This document shows positions 62,426-64,000 of a stretch of DNA of 64,000 nt, piece by piece. The notes beneath the pieces are model-generated. The model saw nothing but the letters and a program-made list of their open reading frames with translations. It was not told the DNA's origin and searched no databases. This DNA is from Pararhodobacter sp. CCB-MM2 (GTDB lineage: Bacteria; Pseudomonadota; Alphaproteobacteria; Rhodobacterales; Rhodobacteraceae): positions 186,001-250,000 of the forward strand of contig NZ_LRRR01000004.1 in NCBI RefSeq assembly GCF_001691415.1, in the 5' to 3' direction. Within the stretch, counting starts at the first letter, position 1; the number at the start of each line of letters is the position of its first letter. A program made the translations under genes and the position numbers.

Positions 62426-64000
62426 ATGGACCAAATACAGGACGTGATCATCGTCGGCGGGGGACCCGTCGGCATGGGGCTGGCCATCGACCTCGCGCAG
62501 CGCGGGCATTCCGTGGCGGTGGTCGAACGCTACGCCCAGCCGCAGCCGGTGCCGAAGGGGCAGAACCTCACGCAGCGCACCATGGAGCATATGCAGGCCT
62601 GGGGCTGCGAGGCCGAGATCCGCGCCGCGCGCTCGGTCCCCAAAGGCTATGGTATCGGCGGGCTGACCAGCCACGGCACGCTGCTGTCGGGCTATCACTA
62701 CGATTGGCTGCAGCGTGATCTGGTTCGGCCGTATTACGCCACCGACAACGAGCGCCTGCCGCAATACGCGACCGAGGAGGTGCTGCGGGCCCGCGCAGCC
62801 CAGCTGCCGAACATCGCCCTGCATTACGGCATGACGGCCACCGCCGTGGTGCAGGACGCAGACGGCGTCAGCGTGACGATGGAACCGCGCAAGGGCGGCG
62901 AGGCGGTGACCCTGCGTGGCCGCTATGCCGTCGGCTCGGATGGCAGCCGCTCCTTCACCCGCGCCGAGGCCGGCATCACCGAGACCCTGCGCGATCATGA
63001 CCGCAAGATGGTGCTTCTGGTCTTCGACGCGCCCGAGCTGCACCGGCTGCTGGAACGCTACCCCGAGAAGCAGTTCTACAACGTCCTGCACCCGGATCTG
63101 GAGGGCTATTGGCTGTTCTTCGGCCGCGTCGATCTGAAGGGCCGGTTCTTCTTTCACGCGCCCGTGCCCTTGGACACGACGCGCGACAATTTCGACTTCA
63201 CCGCCTATCTGCACCGCGCTGCCGGGGCGGATTTCCCGGTGACGTTCGATCATATCGGCTTTTGGGACCTGCGCATCGCCATCGCCGACAGCTACCGCAA
63301 GGACCGCATCCTGATCGCCGGCGACGCCGCGCATTCGCACCCGCCCTATGGCGGCTTCGGCATCAACACCGGCTTCGAGGATGCGCGCAACCTCGGCTGG
63401 AAGCTCTCGGCGGTGCTGCAGGGCTGGGCGGGCGAGGGGCTGCTGGACAGCTATGATGCCGAGCGCCGGCCGGTCTTCGCCTCGACCGCGCGGGATTTCA
63501 TCGAGAAGTTCATCCATGAGGACCGCGCGTTCCTTCATCGCTACGACCCGTCACGCGACCGCGCCGCTTTCGAGGCCGCATGGAACGCCCGCGCCAGCGG
63601 CGCCACGGCCGAGGTCAACGCCTTCGAGCCGAATTACGAGGGCTCACCCGTGGTGGTGGACGGGCCTGCGGGCCAGCCCAGTGCCAGCGGCCGCCATGTG
63701 TTCCGCGCGGAAGGCGGGCATCACCTGCCGCCCCGAGGGCTGTCGGACGGACGCTCGGTCTATGACGCGCTGGACGGGGGCTTCACGCTGATCGCGCTGG
63801 ACCGCCCCGAGGCCGAGGTCAGCGCCTTTCAGGCCGAGGCCGCCGCGCTGGGCCTGCCGCTGACGATCCTGCGTGACACGCGAGACGGCGAACGGACGGA
63901 CTGGGGCGCGGGGCTTATCCTCGTGCGGCCCGATGCCTTCGTGGCCTGGACCGGCGAGGAGGCGCGGGATCCGGCCCGCGTGCTCAAGGGGGCGATCGGT
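62426..64000 (+). CDS. FAD-dependent aromatic monooxygenase (3' end outside window)
   Basis: Open reading frame from the ATG at 62426 to the window edge with no stop (525 codons seen), so the gene is partial. Class A flavoprotein hydroxylase: VIIVGGGPVGMGLAIDLA (FAD site), YAVGSDGSRS (DG motif) and RILIAGDAAHSHPPYGGFGIN (GD motif), as in UbiH/PheA/MhpA-type phenol or phenylpropionate hydroxylases. Hydroxylates an aromatic ring, fitting an aromatic-acid pathway with the decarboxylase, dehydrogenase and TRAP genes upstream. Starts six bases after the aldehyde dehydrogenase stop. Confidence 0.9.
   Translation, partial: MDQIQDVIIVGGGPVGMGLAIDLAQRGHSVAVVERYAQPQPVPKGQNLTQRTMEHMQAWGCEAEIRAARSVPKGYGIGGLTSHGTLLSGYHYDWLQRDLVRPYYATDNERLPQYATEEVLRARAAQLPNIALHYGMTATAVVQDADGVSVTMEPRKGGEAVTLRGRYAVGSDGSRSFTRAEAGITETLRDHDRKMVLLVFDAPELHRLLERYPEKQFYNVLHPDLEGYWLFFGRVDLKGRFFFHAPVPLDTTRDNFDFTAYLHRAAGADFPVTFDHIGFWDLRIAIADSYRKDRILIAGDAAHSHPPYGGFGINTGFEDARNLGWKLSAVLQGWAGEGLLDSYDAERRPVFASTARDFIEKFIHEDRAFLHRYDPSRDRAAFEAAWNARASGATAEVNAFEPNYEGSPVVVDGPAGQPSASGRHVFRAEGGHHLPPRGLSDGRSVYDALDGGFTLIALDRPEAEVSAFQAEAAALGLPLTILRDTRDGERTDWGAGLILVRPDAFVAWTGEEARDPARVLKGAIG

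Noticed and set aside
1..64000. tRNA, rRNA, CRISPR arrays, insertion sequences, prophage genes
   Set aside because: Looked for on both strands by eye; no transposase or integrase text, spaced repeats or RNA-gene signatures were seen. A covariance-model scan would be more sensitive.

Overview
The window is a GC-rich, densely packed chromosomal segment, most likely from an alphaproteobacterium of the Rhodobacterales (Rhodobacter/Paracoccus/roseobacter type). The clues are an acuR-acuI-dddL operon in the same order as in Rhodobacter sphaeroides, a biliverdin phytochrome with its own heme oxygenase and an HWE-type kinase, an iron-sulfur photolyase of the PhrB/CryB class, many ATGA/TGATG stop-start overlaps, and a set of high-affinity importers. 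I saw no rRNA, tRNA, CRISPR array, phage gene or insertion sequence. The coding strand and style are uniform, so I see no clear foreign island.

Layout. 0-3 kb: an ABC-2 exporter operon (HlyD-like adaptor, ATPase, permease). 3-7 kb: a PAS protein facing a bphO-bphP light-sensing operon, which has a near-perfect EcfG (general stress sigma) promoter. 7-10.5 kb: aldose epimerase plus GH3 glycosidase. 10.8-16.3 kb: a YtcJ-type amidohydrolase in one operon with a polyamine-type ABC importer (ATPase, two permeases, binding protein). 16.4-20 kb: a small hypothetical gene, a LysR regulator and pxpABC (5-oxoprolinase). 20-24.7 kb: PadR plus siderophore-interacting ferric reductase, with a perfect 12-bp inverted repeat in front, then photolyase plus SDR, then a PQQ-type sugar dehydrogenase.

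24.9-50.3 kb is the most distinctive part. It carries a five-gene oligopeptide/dipeptide ABC importer, three paralogous M28-fold peptidases, three M20 peptidases, two complete HyuA/HyuB (hydantoinase/oxoprolinase) pairs, a nitroreductase, and two local regulators (IclR and FCD-type GntR) with candidate operators. All three M28 paralogs have His-Ser where the family has its catalytic Glu-Glu pair. I read the region as an import and breakdown system for peptide-like cyclic amides (hydantoins, lactams, imides or modified peptides). That assignment of substrate is inference.

50.3-54.3 kb: the DMSP lyase operon acuR-acuI-dddL, with an operator lying inside an apparently leaderless promoter, then an alpha/beta hydrolase and a TauE/SafE permease. 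54.3-64 kb: a divergent catabolic cluster with a ThDP-dependent decarboxylase on one side and, on the other, a TAXI-TRAP transporter, IclR regulator, ACMSD-like amidohydrolase/decarboxylase, aldehyde dehydrogenase and an FAD aromatic hydroxylase that runs off the window. This looks like uptake and degradation of an aromatic or alpha-keto acid. Functions are from family motifs read by eye; no database search was run.
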